Source: Klenkia sesuvii (GTDB lineage: Bacteria; Actinomycetota; Actinomycetes; Mycobacteriales; Geodermatophilaceae). From it: DNA of 64,000 nucleotides. Each line of letters opens with the position of its first letter. Positions within the stretch are counted from its first letter, which is position 1. The stretch is from assembly GCF_037083825.1 (NCBI RefSeq), contig NZ_JBAPLU010000006.1:124001-188000 (forward strand), given 5' to 3'. Below the pieces are notes generated by a model that was given only the letters and a program-made list of their open reading frames with translations, ran no database searches and was not told where the DNA came from. The translations under genes were made by a program, and so were the position numbers. Shown one piece after another: positions 26,612 through 34,642 of this stretch.

Positions 26612-27316
26612 ATGCAGGTGCTGGAGCTGTGGCGCTACCCGGTCAAGTCCTTGCAGGGCGAACGGTGCGCGGAGGTCGAGGTGGGCCCCGAGGGGTTCGT
26701 CGGCGACCGGGCGTGGGCGCTGTTCGACACCTCGACCGGGTTCGGGCTGACGGCCCGCCGCGTGCCCGAGCTGCTGTTCGCCGCCGCCCGCACCACCGGC
26801 GGTCGGCCCGATGTGGTGCTGCCCGACGGCACGGTGACCAGCGACGACGCCGTCCTGTCGGCCTGGGTGGGCCGCCCGGTCGAGCTGCGACCGGCCAGCT
26901 ACACCGGCCCGCGCACCTACGAGAACCCCGACGACGTCGACACCGAGTCGCGCTGGAACCCGTTCTCCGGCGCCGACGGCGCCTTCCACGACAACGCGGG
27001 CTCGCGGATCACCCTGCTGTCCACCGGGTCGACCGGCACCTGGGCGCCGCGCCGGTTCCGGGCCAACGTGCTGCTCGACGGCGACGGGGAGGACGCGTTG
27101 GTCGGCCAGCGGGTGCGGCTGGGCACGGCGGAGCTCGACGTCGTCGCCCCGGTCCCGCGGTGCGTGATGACCACCCGCCCGCAGCCCGGCGGGGTGGGCC
27201 GGGACACCGGGGTGCTCAAGACCATCCACCGCACGCACGACGGCACGCTGTCGGTGGGCGCGATGCCCGTCGGCGGGGGTCGCATCGCGGTCGGCGACGA
27301 GCTGCAGGCATGGTGA
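26612..27316 (+). CDS. MOSC domain protein
   Basis: 234-residue protein with an N-terminal MOSC_N beta-barrel (MQVLELWRYPVKSLQGE, GFVGDRAWALFD) and a C-terminal MOSC domain. The domain contains FRANVLLDG and the conserved cysteine in APVPRCVMTTRPQP, which in this family handles molybdenum-cofactor sulfur. It is a stand-alone MOSC protein of the YcbX/mARC-like type; no molybdopterin enzyme is adjacent. ATG 26612 directly gives the family start. The last seven bases overlap the start of the S4-domain gene. Confidence 0.9.
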   Translation: MQVLELWRYPVKSLQGERCAEVEVGPEGFVGDRAWALFDTSTGFGLTARRVPELLFAAARTTGGRPDVVLPDGTVTSDDAVLSAWVGRPVELRPASYTGPRTYENPDDVDTESRWNPFSGADGAFHDNAGSRITLLSTGSTGTWAPRRFRANVLLDGDGEDALVGQRVRLGTAELDVVAPVPRCVMTTRPQPGGVGRDTGVLKTIHRTHDGTLSVGAMPVGGGRIAVGDELQAW

Positions 27317-27537
27317 ACCCCGTGCAGACCGTGGAGCTCCGGCCGGGCGAGGACGTCATCCGGCTGGGTCAGCTGCTCAAGCTGGTGGACGCCGTCCCGA
27401 CCGGTGCGCAGGTCAAGGACGTACTGGCCGAGGGCGTCGTGCGGGTCAACGGGGAACCCGAGGACCGCCGCGGCCGCCAGCTCCGCGCCGGCGACGTCGT
27501 CTCGATCGAGGGCCTCGGCGACGTCCGCGTCGGCTGA
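27310..27537 (+). CDS. S4-domain RNA-binding protein (YaaA/RlbA-like)
   Basis: 75-residue protein that is almost only an S4 RNA-binding domain: LGQLLKLVDAVPTGAQVKDV, then GVVRVNGEPEDRRGRQLRAGD. Proteins of this size are annotated as small S4 or YaaA-like RNA-binding proteins, possibly acting on ribosomal RNA or stalled ribosomes; the target is unknown. The start ATG 27310 overlaps the MOSC stop by seven bases, so they are probably co-transcribed. GTG 27322 is a possible shorter start. Confidence 0.82.
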   Translation: MVNPVQTVELRPGEDVIRLGQLLKLVDAVPTGAQVKDVLAEGVVRVNGEPEDRRGRQLRAGDVVSIEGLGDVRVG

Positions 27538-27541
27538 CCTG

Positions 27542-27817
27542 CCACCGCCCGTCGAGTGCGGCGAGAGACCGGACGCCCGGCCGCTCACCGAGGACGGCCA
27601 GGTACTCGTCGTGGGGACGGCCGACCACGACGCCGTCGACGTCGGCCCCCCGCGTCGTCGCCGCGGACCCGAGGGCCCGCCGCCACCCCGTCGGGTCCGG
27701 TGGCTGGGGCCCGGGCGGCACCGTCACTCCGCCCGCCGCGTAGTAGGCCCTGCGCGCCAGGTCGTGCACGCGGGCCACGGCCTCGGCGTCGTCGGGCACA
27801 CCGTCACGGATCGGCAC
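27542..27817 (-). pseudogene. GNAT acetyltransferase remnant (N-terminal part only)
   Basis: Reading from GTG 27817 on the minus strand gives IRDGVPDDAEAVARVHDLAR and further residues to DVDGVVVG. This looks like the first ~65 residues of a Gcn5-type acetyltransferase, up to about strand four. The acetyl-CoA-binding motif (Q/RxxGxG/A) and the rest of the domain are missing; the frame runs on without similarity and then antisense through the S4 gene. It lies beside a RelE remnant. I infer gene decay. Confidence 0.5.
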
Positions 27818-27873
27818 CGGTTGATCATGACCCGTCGCCCTGGTCGACCAGGCGGTGGTGGGTGCGGCCGGGA

Positions 27874-28119
27874 TCAGGACCGGTAGACGTCGCGGCGGTG
27901 GTCGACCCGGACGACGACCACCACGACCCGGTCGCCGTGGATCTCGTAGAGGACCCGGTAGTCGCCTCGTCGTTCGCTGTGCAGTCCGTCCAGGGGCGCC
28001 CGGAGCGGCTTCCCCACCCGTTCCGGGGCCTCGGCCAGCGGGCCGTGGATGAACTCGACCAGGCCACATGCTCCTCGACTGCACTGTTGTGGTGGTCTCG
28101 GGCGTCCTGAGACCACCAC
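27874..28119 (-). pseudogene. RelE/ParE-family toxin remnant, N-terminally broken
   Basis: The last ~60 residues match a RelE-type mRNA interferase (LVEFIHGPLAEAPERVGKPL, then SERRGDYRVLYEI and VVRVDHRRDVYRS). The usual first ~25 residues are absent. The preceding residues SAVEEHVA can be read in another frame and would join LVEFI if a single C were restored near 28060, so a one-base deletion is likely. No antitoxin is next to it. A perfect 11-bp hairpin lies at the 5' border of the open frame. Confidence 0.6.
28089..28119. repeat. Perfect 11-bp inverted repeat at the RelE remnant
   Basis: GTGGTGGTCTC (28089-28099) and GAGACCACCAC (28109-28119) flank a 9-base loop. It could be an old terminator or a remnant of a toxin-antitoxin operator. 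Confidence 0.6.
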
Positions 28120-28177
28120 CGGGGCGCAGTCGGTGCCGGATCAGCGGGGCTGGCAGGTGGTCGGTGTGTACCCGGCT

Positions 28178-28191
28178 GTTCCACGTGGAAC
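28178..28191. other. parS-type centromere site (ParB/Spo0J binding)
   Basis: GTTCCACGTGGAAC is a perfect 14-bp palindrome. It differs from the canonical GTTTCACGTGAAAC only by a symmetric T-to-C change that is common in GC-rich bacteria. It is intergenic and ends nine bases before the RNB gene. A second identical copy is at 54121. parS sites cluster near oriC in actinobacteria. Confidence 0.85.
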
Positions 28192-28200
28192 GGTGGCCGG

Positions 28201-29586
28201 GTGGCTCGTGTGCTGAGGGTGTCCGGTCCGCTCGACTTCGCCGCGATCCGCGCGGAGTTCGACGTCCCGGAGGAGTTCCCCGCCGACGTCCTGGCCGAGG
28301 CGGACCGGGTCGCGGCCGACCCACCGCTGCCCGAGCACGACGCCACCGACCTGCCGCTGGTCACCCTCGACCCGCCGGGCGCCCGGGACCTCGACCAGGC
28401 GGTGCACCTCGCACGACGGGACGGCGGCTACCGCGTCTCCTACGCCATCGCCGACGTCGGCGCCTTCGTACCGCTCGGCAGTGCGATCGACGCCGAGGCC
28501 CGCCGGCGCGGCCAGACCGTCTACTGCCCCGACGGCCGCACCCCGCTGCACCCGCCGCAGCTGAGCGAGGGAGCCGCCAGCCTGCTGCCCGGCCAGCTGC
28601 GCCCGGCCGCACTGTGGACCATCGACCTCGACGACCGGGGCGAGGTGACCGCCGTCGACCTGCGGCGAGCCCGCGTGCGCAGCCGCGCCCAGCTGGACTA
28701 CGAGTCGGCCGGCGCCGACCTCCCCGCCGAGCTCGCGCTGCTGCCCGAGATCGGCCGCCTGCTGCAGGCCCGGGCCCGCGACCGCGGCGCGATCGAGCTG
28801 GGCACGCCGTCCCAGGAGGTCGAGCCCGGCCCGGACGGCGGCTGGACCGTCGTCTTCCGCGGCCAGTCCGACGTCGAGGGCTGGAACGCGCAGATCTCGC
28901 TGCTCACCGGCCGGTGCGCCGCGCGGCTGATGCTGGACGGCGGCGTCGGCATCCTGCGCACGCTGCCCTCCCCGGACCCCGGCGCGGTCCAGGCGCTGCG
29001 CCGGCTGGCCCCGGGCCTCGGCGTCGACTGGCCCGACGGCGCCGGCCCCGGCGACGTCGTCGCGACCCTCGACCCCGCGCAGCCCCGGCACGCCGCCTTC
29101 CTCGACGCGGCCACGAGCCTGCTGCGCGGGGCCGGGTACACCGCCTTCGACGGCGAGCCCCCGGCCGAGCCGGGGCACGGGGGCGTCGGCGGGCCGTACG
29201 CCCACGTCACCGCACCGCTGCGCCGGCTGGTCGACCGGTTCGGCACCGAGGTGTGCCTGGCGCTCGCGGCGGGGGAGCAGCCCTCGGCCGAGCTGCGGGC
29301 CGCCCTGCCCGAGCTGCCCGCGCTCATGGCGGCGTCGGAACGGCGCACCCGCGCCGTCGAGCGGGCCGTGGTCGACCTGGTCGAGGCCACCCTGCTGGCT
29401 GACCGGGTGGGTGAGGTGTTCGACGCCGTGGTGCTCGACGCCGAGGAGGAGCGCTCGACCGTCGTGCTCACCGACCTCGCCGTCCAGGCCCGCTGCGAGG
29501 GTCGGCTGACGCCGGGGCACGTCGTCCGGGTGCGGTTGACCGAGGCCGACCCGGCCACCCGCACCGTCCGCTTCGCCCCCGCCTGA
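28201..29586 (+). CDS. RNB-domain ribonuclease (RNase II/R family)
   Basis: 461-residue 3'-5' exoribonuclease-like protein. The RNB domain (about 45-330) has the conserved acidic cluster LDPPGARDLDQAVHL, where the aspartates bind magnesium, and the segment VSYAIADVGAFV. A C-terminal part near GPYAHVTAPLRRLVDRFG contains the family's conserved arginines. It lacks the N-terminal cold-shock domains of full-length RNase R (usually >600 residues), as in the short actinobacterial form. The start is GTG 28201; the parS palindrome occupies the space just upstream. The neighbouring aminotransferase is separated by 231 bases. Confidence 0.9.
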   Translation: MARVLRVSGPLDFAAIRAEFDVPEEFPADVLAEADRVAADPPLPEHDATDLPLVTLDPPGARDLDQAVHLARRDGGYRVSYAIADVGAFVPLGSAIDAEARRRGQTVYCPDGRTPLHPPQLSEGAASLLPGQLRPAALWTIDLDDRGEVTAVDLRRARVRSRAQLDYESAGADLPAELALLPEIGRLLQARARDRGAIELGTPSQEVEPGPDGGWTVVFRGQSDVEGWNAQISLLTGRCAARLMLDGGVGILRTLPSPDPGAVQALRRLAPGLGVDWPDGAGPGDVVATLDPAQPRHAAFLDAATSLLRGAGYTAFDGEPPAEPGHGGVGGPYAHVTAPLRRLVDRFGTEVCLALAAGEQPSAELRAALPELPALMAASERRTRAVERAVVDLVEATLLADRVGEVFDAVVLDAEEERSTVVLTDLAVQARCEGRLTPGHVVRVRLTEADPATRTVRFAPA

Positions 29587-29741
29587 CAGGCCAACCCCCA
29601 CCCCGCTCGGCTGCCGCCTGGGTCAACCCCACCGGCTGTCCCTCCTGCCCCGCTGTGACGTGGGGGAAGGGGCGCTGGGCTGGGCCGACCCGTGCGGCGG
29701 TGGGTGGAGCGGGGTGGTCGGCAGAGCGGCGGGGGTCGGCC

Positions 29742-29765
29742 GCTGCCCCGACCGCTGCCCCGACC
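29742..29765 (+). repeat. Tandem duplication of a 12-mer
   Basis: GCTGCCCCGACC is repeated twice without a spacer, upstream of the aminotransferase gene in 29587-29817, which otherwise shows no gene. This is probably a slippage product. Confidence 0.5.
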
Positions 29766-29817
29766 GTCCGTGGGTGGTCCCGCCCGACGTCCTGGTGGAG
29801 GTGGCAGGCTCGACCGC

Positions 29818-30993
29818 GTGAGCACCCACCTCGCCGCGCGGCTGCAGGGCTTCGGGACGACGGTCTTCGCGGAGATGAGCGCGCTCGCGGTGGCCACCGG
29901 TTCGGTCAACCTCGGGCAGGGCTTCCCCGACACCCCCGGCCCGGCCGAGGTGCTCGACGTCGCCCGCGCCGCCATCGGCACCCCGCTCGACCAGTACCCG
30001 CCCGGCCCCGGCCTGCCGGTGCTGCGCGAGGCCGTCAGCGCCCACGTGCAGCGCTTCCGCGGGCTGGCCTACGACGCCGACACCGAGGTGCTGGTGACCG
30101 CGGGCGCCACCGAGGCGCTGGCCGGGGCGATGCTGGGGCTGCTCGACCCCGGCGACGAGGTCGTGGTCCTCGAGCCGCTCTACGACAGCTACGCCGCCGG
30201 TGTCGCGATGGCCGGGGGCGTCGTCGTCCCGGTGCCGCTGCGGCCGCCGCCGGCCCCGCCGGGCGAGGTCTCGACCGCACCGTGGACCCTCGACCCCGCC
30301 GAGCTGCGCGCCGCGATCACCCCGCGCACGAAGCTGGTGCTGCTCAACACCCCGCACAACCCCACCGGGAAGGTGCTCGACCGCGCCGAGCTCGAGCTGG
30401 TGGCCGACGTCGTCCGGGAGCACGACCTGCTGGCCGTCACCGACGAGGTCTACGAGCACCTGGTCTTCGCAGGCGCCGAGCACGTCTCGCTGGCGCAGCT
30501 GCCCGGCATGCGCGAACGCACCCTGGTGGTCGGCAGCGGTGGCAAGACGTTCTCCACCACGGGGTGGAAGGTCGGCTGGGTGTGCGGGCCGGCCGAGCTG
30601 GTCGCCTGCGTGCGCACCGCCAAGCAGTTCCTCACCTACGTCAACGCCGGGCCCTTCCAGCCGGCGGTCGCCGCCGGGCTGGGGCTGCCCGACGCCTACT
30701 TCGCCGGGATCGCCGCCGAGCTGGAGGGCAAGCGCGACCGGCTGGTGACCGGGCTCGCCGCGGCCGGGTTGCCGGTGGTCAGCCCGCAGGCCACCTACTT
30801 CGCCACCGTGCGGGTCGACGGCGACGCCCTGGCGTTCTGCCGGGAGCTGCCGCACCGGGTCGGGGTGGTCGCCGTCCCGAGCTCGGTCTTCTACACGCCG
30901 CAGCACGCGGACCTGGGTCGCGACCTGGTGCGGTTCGCCTTCTGCAAGCGCGACGAGGTGCTCGACGAGGCCGTCCGGAGGTTGACCGCATGA
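29818..30993 (+). CDS. PLP-dependent aminotransferase class I (glutamine/methionine transaminase-like)
   Basis: 391-residue fold-type I aminotransferase. The signature regions are NLGQGFPDTPGP at the N-terminus, NTPHNPTGKV, DEVYEHLVF and SGGKTFSTTGWKVGW; the lysine in this last motif binds pyridoxal phosphate. Similarity is to the YbdL/KYAT group, which transaminates methionine, glutamine or kynurenine. GTG 29818 follows a GGAGGTGG stretch. The stop overlaps the start of the omega-amidase gene (ATGA). Together they would run the glutamine transaminase-omega-amidase pathway, which salvages 2-oxo-4-methylthiobutanoate to methionine; this is inference from the pairing. Confidence 0.9.
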   Translation: MSTHLAARLQGFGTTVFAEMSALAVATGSVNLGQGFPDTPGPAEVLDVARAAIGTPLDQYPPGPGLPVLREAVSAHVQRFRGLAYDADTEVLVTAGATEALAGAMLGLLDPGDEVVVLEPLYDSYAAGVAMAGGVVVPVPLRPPPAPPGEVSTAPWTLDPAELRAAITPRTKLVLLNTPHNPTGKVLDRAELELVADVVREHDLLAVTDEVYEHLVFAGAEHVSLAQLPGMRERTLVVGSGGKTFSTTGWKVGWVCGPAELVACVRTAKQFLTYVNAGPFQPAVAAGLGLPDAYFAGIAAELEGKRDRLVTGLAAAGLPVVSPQATYFATVRVDGDALAFCRELPHRVGVVAVPSSVFYTPQHADLGRDLVRFAFCKRDEVLDEAVRRLTA

Positions 30994-31745
30994 GGATCGC
31001 CGCGATCCAGCACGACATCGTCTGGGAGGACCGTGCCGCCAACCACGCCGCGCTGGCCGGCCCCGTGGCCCGGGCGGTCGACGAGGGCGCCGGGTTGGTG
31101 GTGCTCAGCGAGACGTTCTCCACCGGCTTCTCCATGACCGAGGGCATCGGCGAGCCCGAGGGCGGGACGTCGGCGCAGTTCCTGCAGGCCCAGGCGCGCC
31201 AGCACGGCATCTGGGTCGGCGGCTCGTGCGCCGAGGTCGCCCCCGACGACCCCCGGCCCTACAACTCCTTCGTGCTGGCCGGCCCCGACGGCGAGGTGCA
31301 CCGCTACCGCAAGCAGCACCCCTTCACCTACGCCGGCGAGCACGAGCGGTTCCGGGCGGGCCGCTCCCCGCTGACCGTGCAGGTCGGCGACCTGCGGGTG
31401 AGCCTGTTCGTCTGCTACGACCTGCGCTTCGCCGACGCGTTCTGGGCGCTGGCCCCGGACACCGACGTCTACCTGGTGCCGGCCAACTGGCCCGCCGCCC
31501 GGCGCGAGCACTGGACGACGCTGCTGCGCGCCCGGGCGATCGAGAACCAGGCCTACGTCGTCGGGGTCAACCGGGTCGGCACCGCCGGCGACGGCACGCA
31601 GCACTGCGGGGACAGCCGGATCATCAGCCCGCTGGGCGAGCTGCTGGCCGAGGCCGGCGACGGCGAGCGCGTGCTGCTGGCCGACGTCGACCCGGCCGAG
31701 GTCGCCCGGGTCCGCGCGCGGTTCCCCTTCCTCGCCGACCGCTGA
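30990..31745 (+). CDS. Carbon-nitrogen hydrolase, omega-amidase-like (Nit2/YafV group)
   Basis: 251-residue nitrilase-superfamily amidase. The catalytic Glu is in VVLSETFSTGF, the Lys in YRKQHPFTYAGE and the Cys in FVCYDLRFADAFW. The short alpha-beta-beta-alpha fold length and the HPF motif fit the omega-amidase branch, which hydrolyses 2-oxoglutaramate or 2-oxosuccinamate. The start overlaps the preceding aminotransferase stop, giving a two-gene operon whose products act in sequence. A short Gly-rich stretch with a weak hairpin separates it from the convergent EEP gene. Confidence 0.92.
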   Translation: MRIAAIQHDIVWEDRAANHAALAGPVARAVDEGAGLVVLSETFSTGFSMTEGIGEPEGGTSAQFLQAQARQHGIWVGGSCAEVAPDDPRPYNSFVLAGPDGEVHRYRKQHPFTYAGEHERFRAGRSPLTVQVGDLRVSLFVCYDLRFADAFWALAPDTDVYLVPANWPAARREHWTTLLRARAIENQAYVVGVNRVGTAGDGTQHCGDSRIISPLGELLAEAGDGERVLLADVDPAEVARVRARFPFLADR

Positions 31746-31791
31746 CGCGCGGAGCAGGGTGCGAGGAACCCTCCACTTCCGCACTCCGGGG

Positions 31792-32754
31792 TCACCCGGG
31801 CGGCAGCACCAGCTCGGCCACGACCGCTCGGTGGTCGCTGCCGGGCAGGTCGTGCACCGAGAAGCCGGCCACGCCCACCCGGCGGTCCACCAGCACGTGG
31901 TCGATGGTCAACCGCGGCTGCGGCCGGCCCTCGGGGCTCCACGTGTGCACCAGGGCCTGACCGGTGCACGCCGCGGCGTCGACGTAGCCGCGAGCCAGCA
32001 ACCGGCGGAACGACGCATGGTCGGGGGTCGCGTTGAAGTCACCGGCCAGCACCCGCAGCGCGTCGCCACCGGCGTCGGGGAGCTGGGCCATCTCCCGCTC
32101 CCAGCGGCGGGTGCGGGCGACGCTGACCGGGGGGTCGGTGTGCACGGCGGTGACCTCGAGGTCGGGGCCGCCGGGCACGGCCAGCCGGACGACGGGCTGC
32201 TCGAACCGACCCGGCGCCCCGCCCCGGTCGAGCACCTCCAACCGGGTCCACACCGCACCACCGGCCGCCGGTGGTGCGCCCGGCCGGTGCCCGCGCACGT
32301 GCTCGTGCGGCAGCAGCTCGGCCAGGCCGGCGTCGCGGAACGCGCGGTCGGCCGCCGGGGTCAGCTCGACCAGGCACAGCACGTCGGCGTCGAACCGGCG
32401 CACCAGGTCCAGGACGGCGTGCGGGTCGGCCCGCCCGTGCAGGAGGTTGGCCGACACCACGCGCACCCGGGGGCCCGCTGCGTCGGCGCCCCGGCCCCGG
32501 GTGCGGGCCGCGGTGGCACCGGTCAGGACCGCAGCCGCGGCGGCCGAGACCACGGTGCCGAGGGGGGACCGGCGGGCCAGGGCCACCCCGAGCGGCAGCG
32601 CCGACGACACGGCCGCGTAGGGCAGGAAGGACATGGCCGGCACCAGCGGCCACCCGCGCTCGGCGCCGGTGGCACGCAGCCCCGCGCACACCGCCCAGGG
32701 GGTGGCGAGGGCCAGGGGGAGGAGGTCGCGCCGCACGGTGGTCATCGCAGCCAT
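31792..32754 (-). CDS. Endonuclease/exonuclease/phosphatase (EEP) family membrane protein
   Basis: 320-residue protein. The N-terminal ~90 residues hold two or three membrane helices (LLPLALATPWAVCAGL, MSFLPYAAVSSALPLGVALA, LGTVVSAAAAAVLTGAT). The EEP domain follows with VVSANLLHGRAD, CLVELTPAAD, AVHTDPPVS, AGDFNATPDH, TIDHVLVD and the terminal GSDHRAVVAEL, the residues that bind metal and phosphate. Such actinobacterial proteins are predicted to face outside and may act on nucleic acids or phospholipids; the substrate is unknown. It is divergent from the CYTH-CHAD gene. Confidence 0.88.
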   Translation of the reverse strand: MAAMTTVRRDLLPLALATPWAVCAGLRATGAERGWPLVPAMSFLPYAAVSSALPLGVALARRSPLGTVVSAAAAAVLTGATAARTRGRGADAAGPRVRVVSANLLHGRADPHAVLDLVRRFDADVLCLVELTPAADRAFRDAGLAELLPHEHVRGHRPGAPPAAGGAVWTRLEVLDRGGAPGRFEQPVVRLAVPGGPDLEVTAVHTDPPVSVARTRRWEREMAQLPDAGGDALRVLAGDFNATPDHASFRRLLARGYVDAAACTGQALVHTWSPEGRPQPRLTIDHVLVDRRVGVAGFSVHDLPGSDHRAVVAELVLPPG

Positions 32755-32835
32755 GATCGACCACAGGGTTGCTGTTCACCTGGTTGCGGTAGAAAGCGCA
32801 CCTCAACCCGTTGATCGAGCAGGAGTGGATGCACC

Positions 32836-34632
32836 GTGGCGACCGAGCACACCGAGATCGAGCGCAAGTTCGACGTCGACGAGGCGTTCGTGCTGCCCGA
32901 CCTCTCCGCGGTGCCCGGGGTGGCGTCGGCGGGCGAGGCCGTCGTGCACGACCTGCAGGCCACCTACTACGACACCGCGGACCTGCGACTGGCCCGCGCG
33001 AAGATCACCCTCCGCCGGCGCACCGGTGGCCCCGACGACGGCTGGCACCTCAAGCTCCCGGCCGCCGCGGGCGCCCGCCGCGAGCTGCAGTCGCCCCTGG
33101 GCCGGGCGGTCAAGGCCCCGCCGCGCGCCGTCCTGCTGCCCGTGCTGGGCGTCGTCCGGCGCGCCCCGGCCGGCCAGGTGGCCACCCTGCAGACCCGCCG
33201 CACCGTGACCACGCTGCTCGCCGAGGACGGCCGGGTGCTCGCCGAGGTGGCCGACGACCAGGTCACCGGGACGGCGCTGCCGGCCGCCGCCGGCGAGGCC
33301 GCGGTCGTCTCCACGTGGCGCGAGGTCGAGGTCGAACTGGTCGACGGCGACGAAGAGCTGCTGAGCGCCGTGGGCGCCGAGCTCGAGGTCTCCGGGGCCC
33401 GCCCGTCGGCCTCGGCGGCCAAGCTCACCCGCGTGCTCGCCGAGCGGCTCGCCGGTCCGCCGCCGGCCGCCGTCCAGGACGAGGACGACGACGAGGACGA
33501 CGTCGACGACGACGGCGCCACCCCGGTGGTGGCGGAGCCGCTGCCCGAGGGCAAGAAGGCCCGCGCCAAGGAGGTCGCGCGGCGCGCGCAGGCCGCCAAG
33601 GCAGCCGAGAAGGCAGCGAAGAAGGCGGCGAAGAAGGCCGAGAAGGCCGCCGCCGAGCAGGCCCGGGCGGCCGCGGTCCCCATGGCCGGCGAGGTCGTCG
33701 TCGCCGCGCTCGCCGAACAGCTCACCGCCCTGCAGCGCGCCGACCTCATGGTGCGCACCGACGTCCCCGACGGCGTGCACCAGGTGCGCGTCGCCGCCCG
33801 CCGGTTGCGCAGCATCCTGGCCGCCTACCGTCCCGTGCTCGACCGCACCGGCACCGACGCCGTCCGCGACGAGCTGCAGTGGCTGGGCCAGGAGCTCTCG
33901 GGCACCCGCGATGCCGAGGTCTCGGTCGAGCACCTGCGCGAGCTGGTCGCCGCCCAGCCGGCGGAGTACGTGCTGGGGCCGGTGGCGTCCCGGCTGCAGC
34001 AGGCCGAGCTGCAGGGCCAGACCCAGGGCACCGGGCAGGCGGTCGCCACGTTGAGCACCCCGCGCTACCTGACCCTGCTGGACACCCTGCACGCCCTGGT
34101 CGCCCAGCCCCCGCTGACCGACCTGGCCACCGAGCCGGCCGAGGAGGTCGTCGCCGGCGTGCTGCGGCACACCGTGAAGCGGCTGCAGAAGCTGGTGGAC
34201 GCCGCCGAGGACGCCGAGTTCGCCGAGGACGGGCCGGGTGAGCACGGCGCGGGTGAGCACGGTGCTGCCGAGAGCCCGTACGAGCTGGCGCTGCACGAGG
34301 TGCGCAAGGCCGGCAAGCGGGTCCGCTACACCGCCGAGGTCGCCGCGCCCGTGCTCGACGGCCGCGGCAAGAAGAAGAACGGCGCCGTCATGGGCGTGGT
34401 CGACGCGATGAAGCAGCTGCAGGACGTCCTCGGCGACCGGCAGGACACCGTGGTCACCCGCGAGCTGTGCCGCACCGTCGGCCAGGCCGCCTTCGACGCC
34501 GGGGAGAACGCCTGGACCTACGGCCGGCTGCACGCCCTCGAGGAGGCCCGGGCGATGCAGGCCGAGCGCGACTTCTGGGCGCTGTGGCCGACGCTGGCCC
34601 CCGTGCTGAACGGGGTCACCCGCAAGCGCTGA
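32836..34632 (+). CDS. CYTH and CHAD domain protein
   Basis: 598-residue cytoplasmic protein with an N-terminal CYTH domain (about 1-210). It carries the hallmark EIERKF (ExExK-type) motif, and the arginine/lysine tunnel residues KITLRRRTGG and WHLKLP bind triphosphate. A linker follows (about 215-290) with an acidic run of Asp/Glu, then a Lys/Ala-rich helix (KAAEKAAKKAAKKAEKAAAE). The C-terminal CHAD domain (about 300-590) binds polyphosphate via conserved His/Arg such as GVHQVRVAARRLRS. The role is in triphosphate/polyphosphate metabolism; the exact reaction is unknown. GTG 32836 has AGGAG about ten bases upstream. Confidence 0.93.
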   Translation: MATEHTEIERKFDVDEAFVLPDLSAVPGVASAGEAVVHDLQATYYDTADLRLARAKITLRRRTGGPDDGWHLKLPAAAGARRELQSPLGRAVKAPPRAVLLPVLGVVRRAPAGQVATLQTRRTVTTLLAEDGRVLAEVADDQVTGTALPAAAGEAAVVSTWREVEVELVDGDEELLSAVGAELEVSGARPSASAAKLTRVLAERLAGPPPAAVQDEDDDEDDVDDDGATPVVAEPLPEGKKARAKEVARRAQAAKAAEKAAKKAAKKAEKAAAEQARAAAVPMAGEVVVAALAEQLTALQRADLMVRTDVPDGVHQVRVAARRLRSILAAYRPVLDRTGTDAVRDELQWLGQELSGTRDAEVSVEHLRELVAAQPAEYVLGPVASRLQQAELQGQTQGTGQAVATLSTPRYLTLLDTLHALVAQPPLTDLATEPAEEVVAGVLRHTVKRLQKLVDAAEDAEFAEDGPGEHGAGEHGAAESPYELALHEVRKAGKRVRYTAEVAAPVLDGRGKKKNGAVMGVVDAMKQLQDVLGDRQDTVVTRELCRTVGQAAFDAGENAWTYGRLHALEEARAMQAERDFWALWPTLAPVLNGVTRKR

Positions 34633-34642
34633 CAATGGGGCG

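Noticed and set aside
31746..31791. Weak hairpin AGGGT...ACCCT between convergent genes
   Set aside because: Only five base pairs, not convincing as a terminator.
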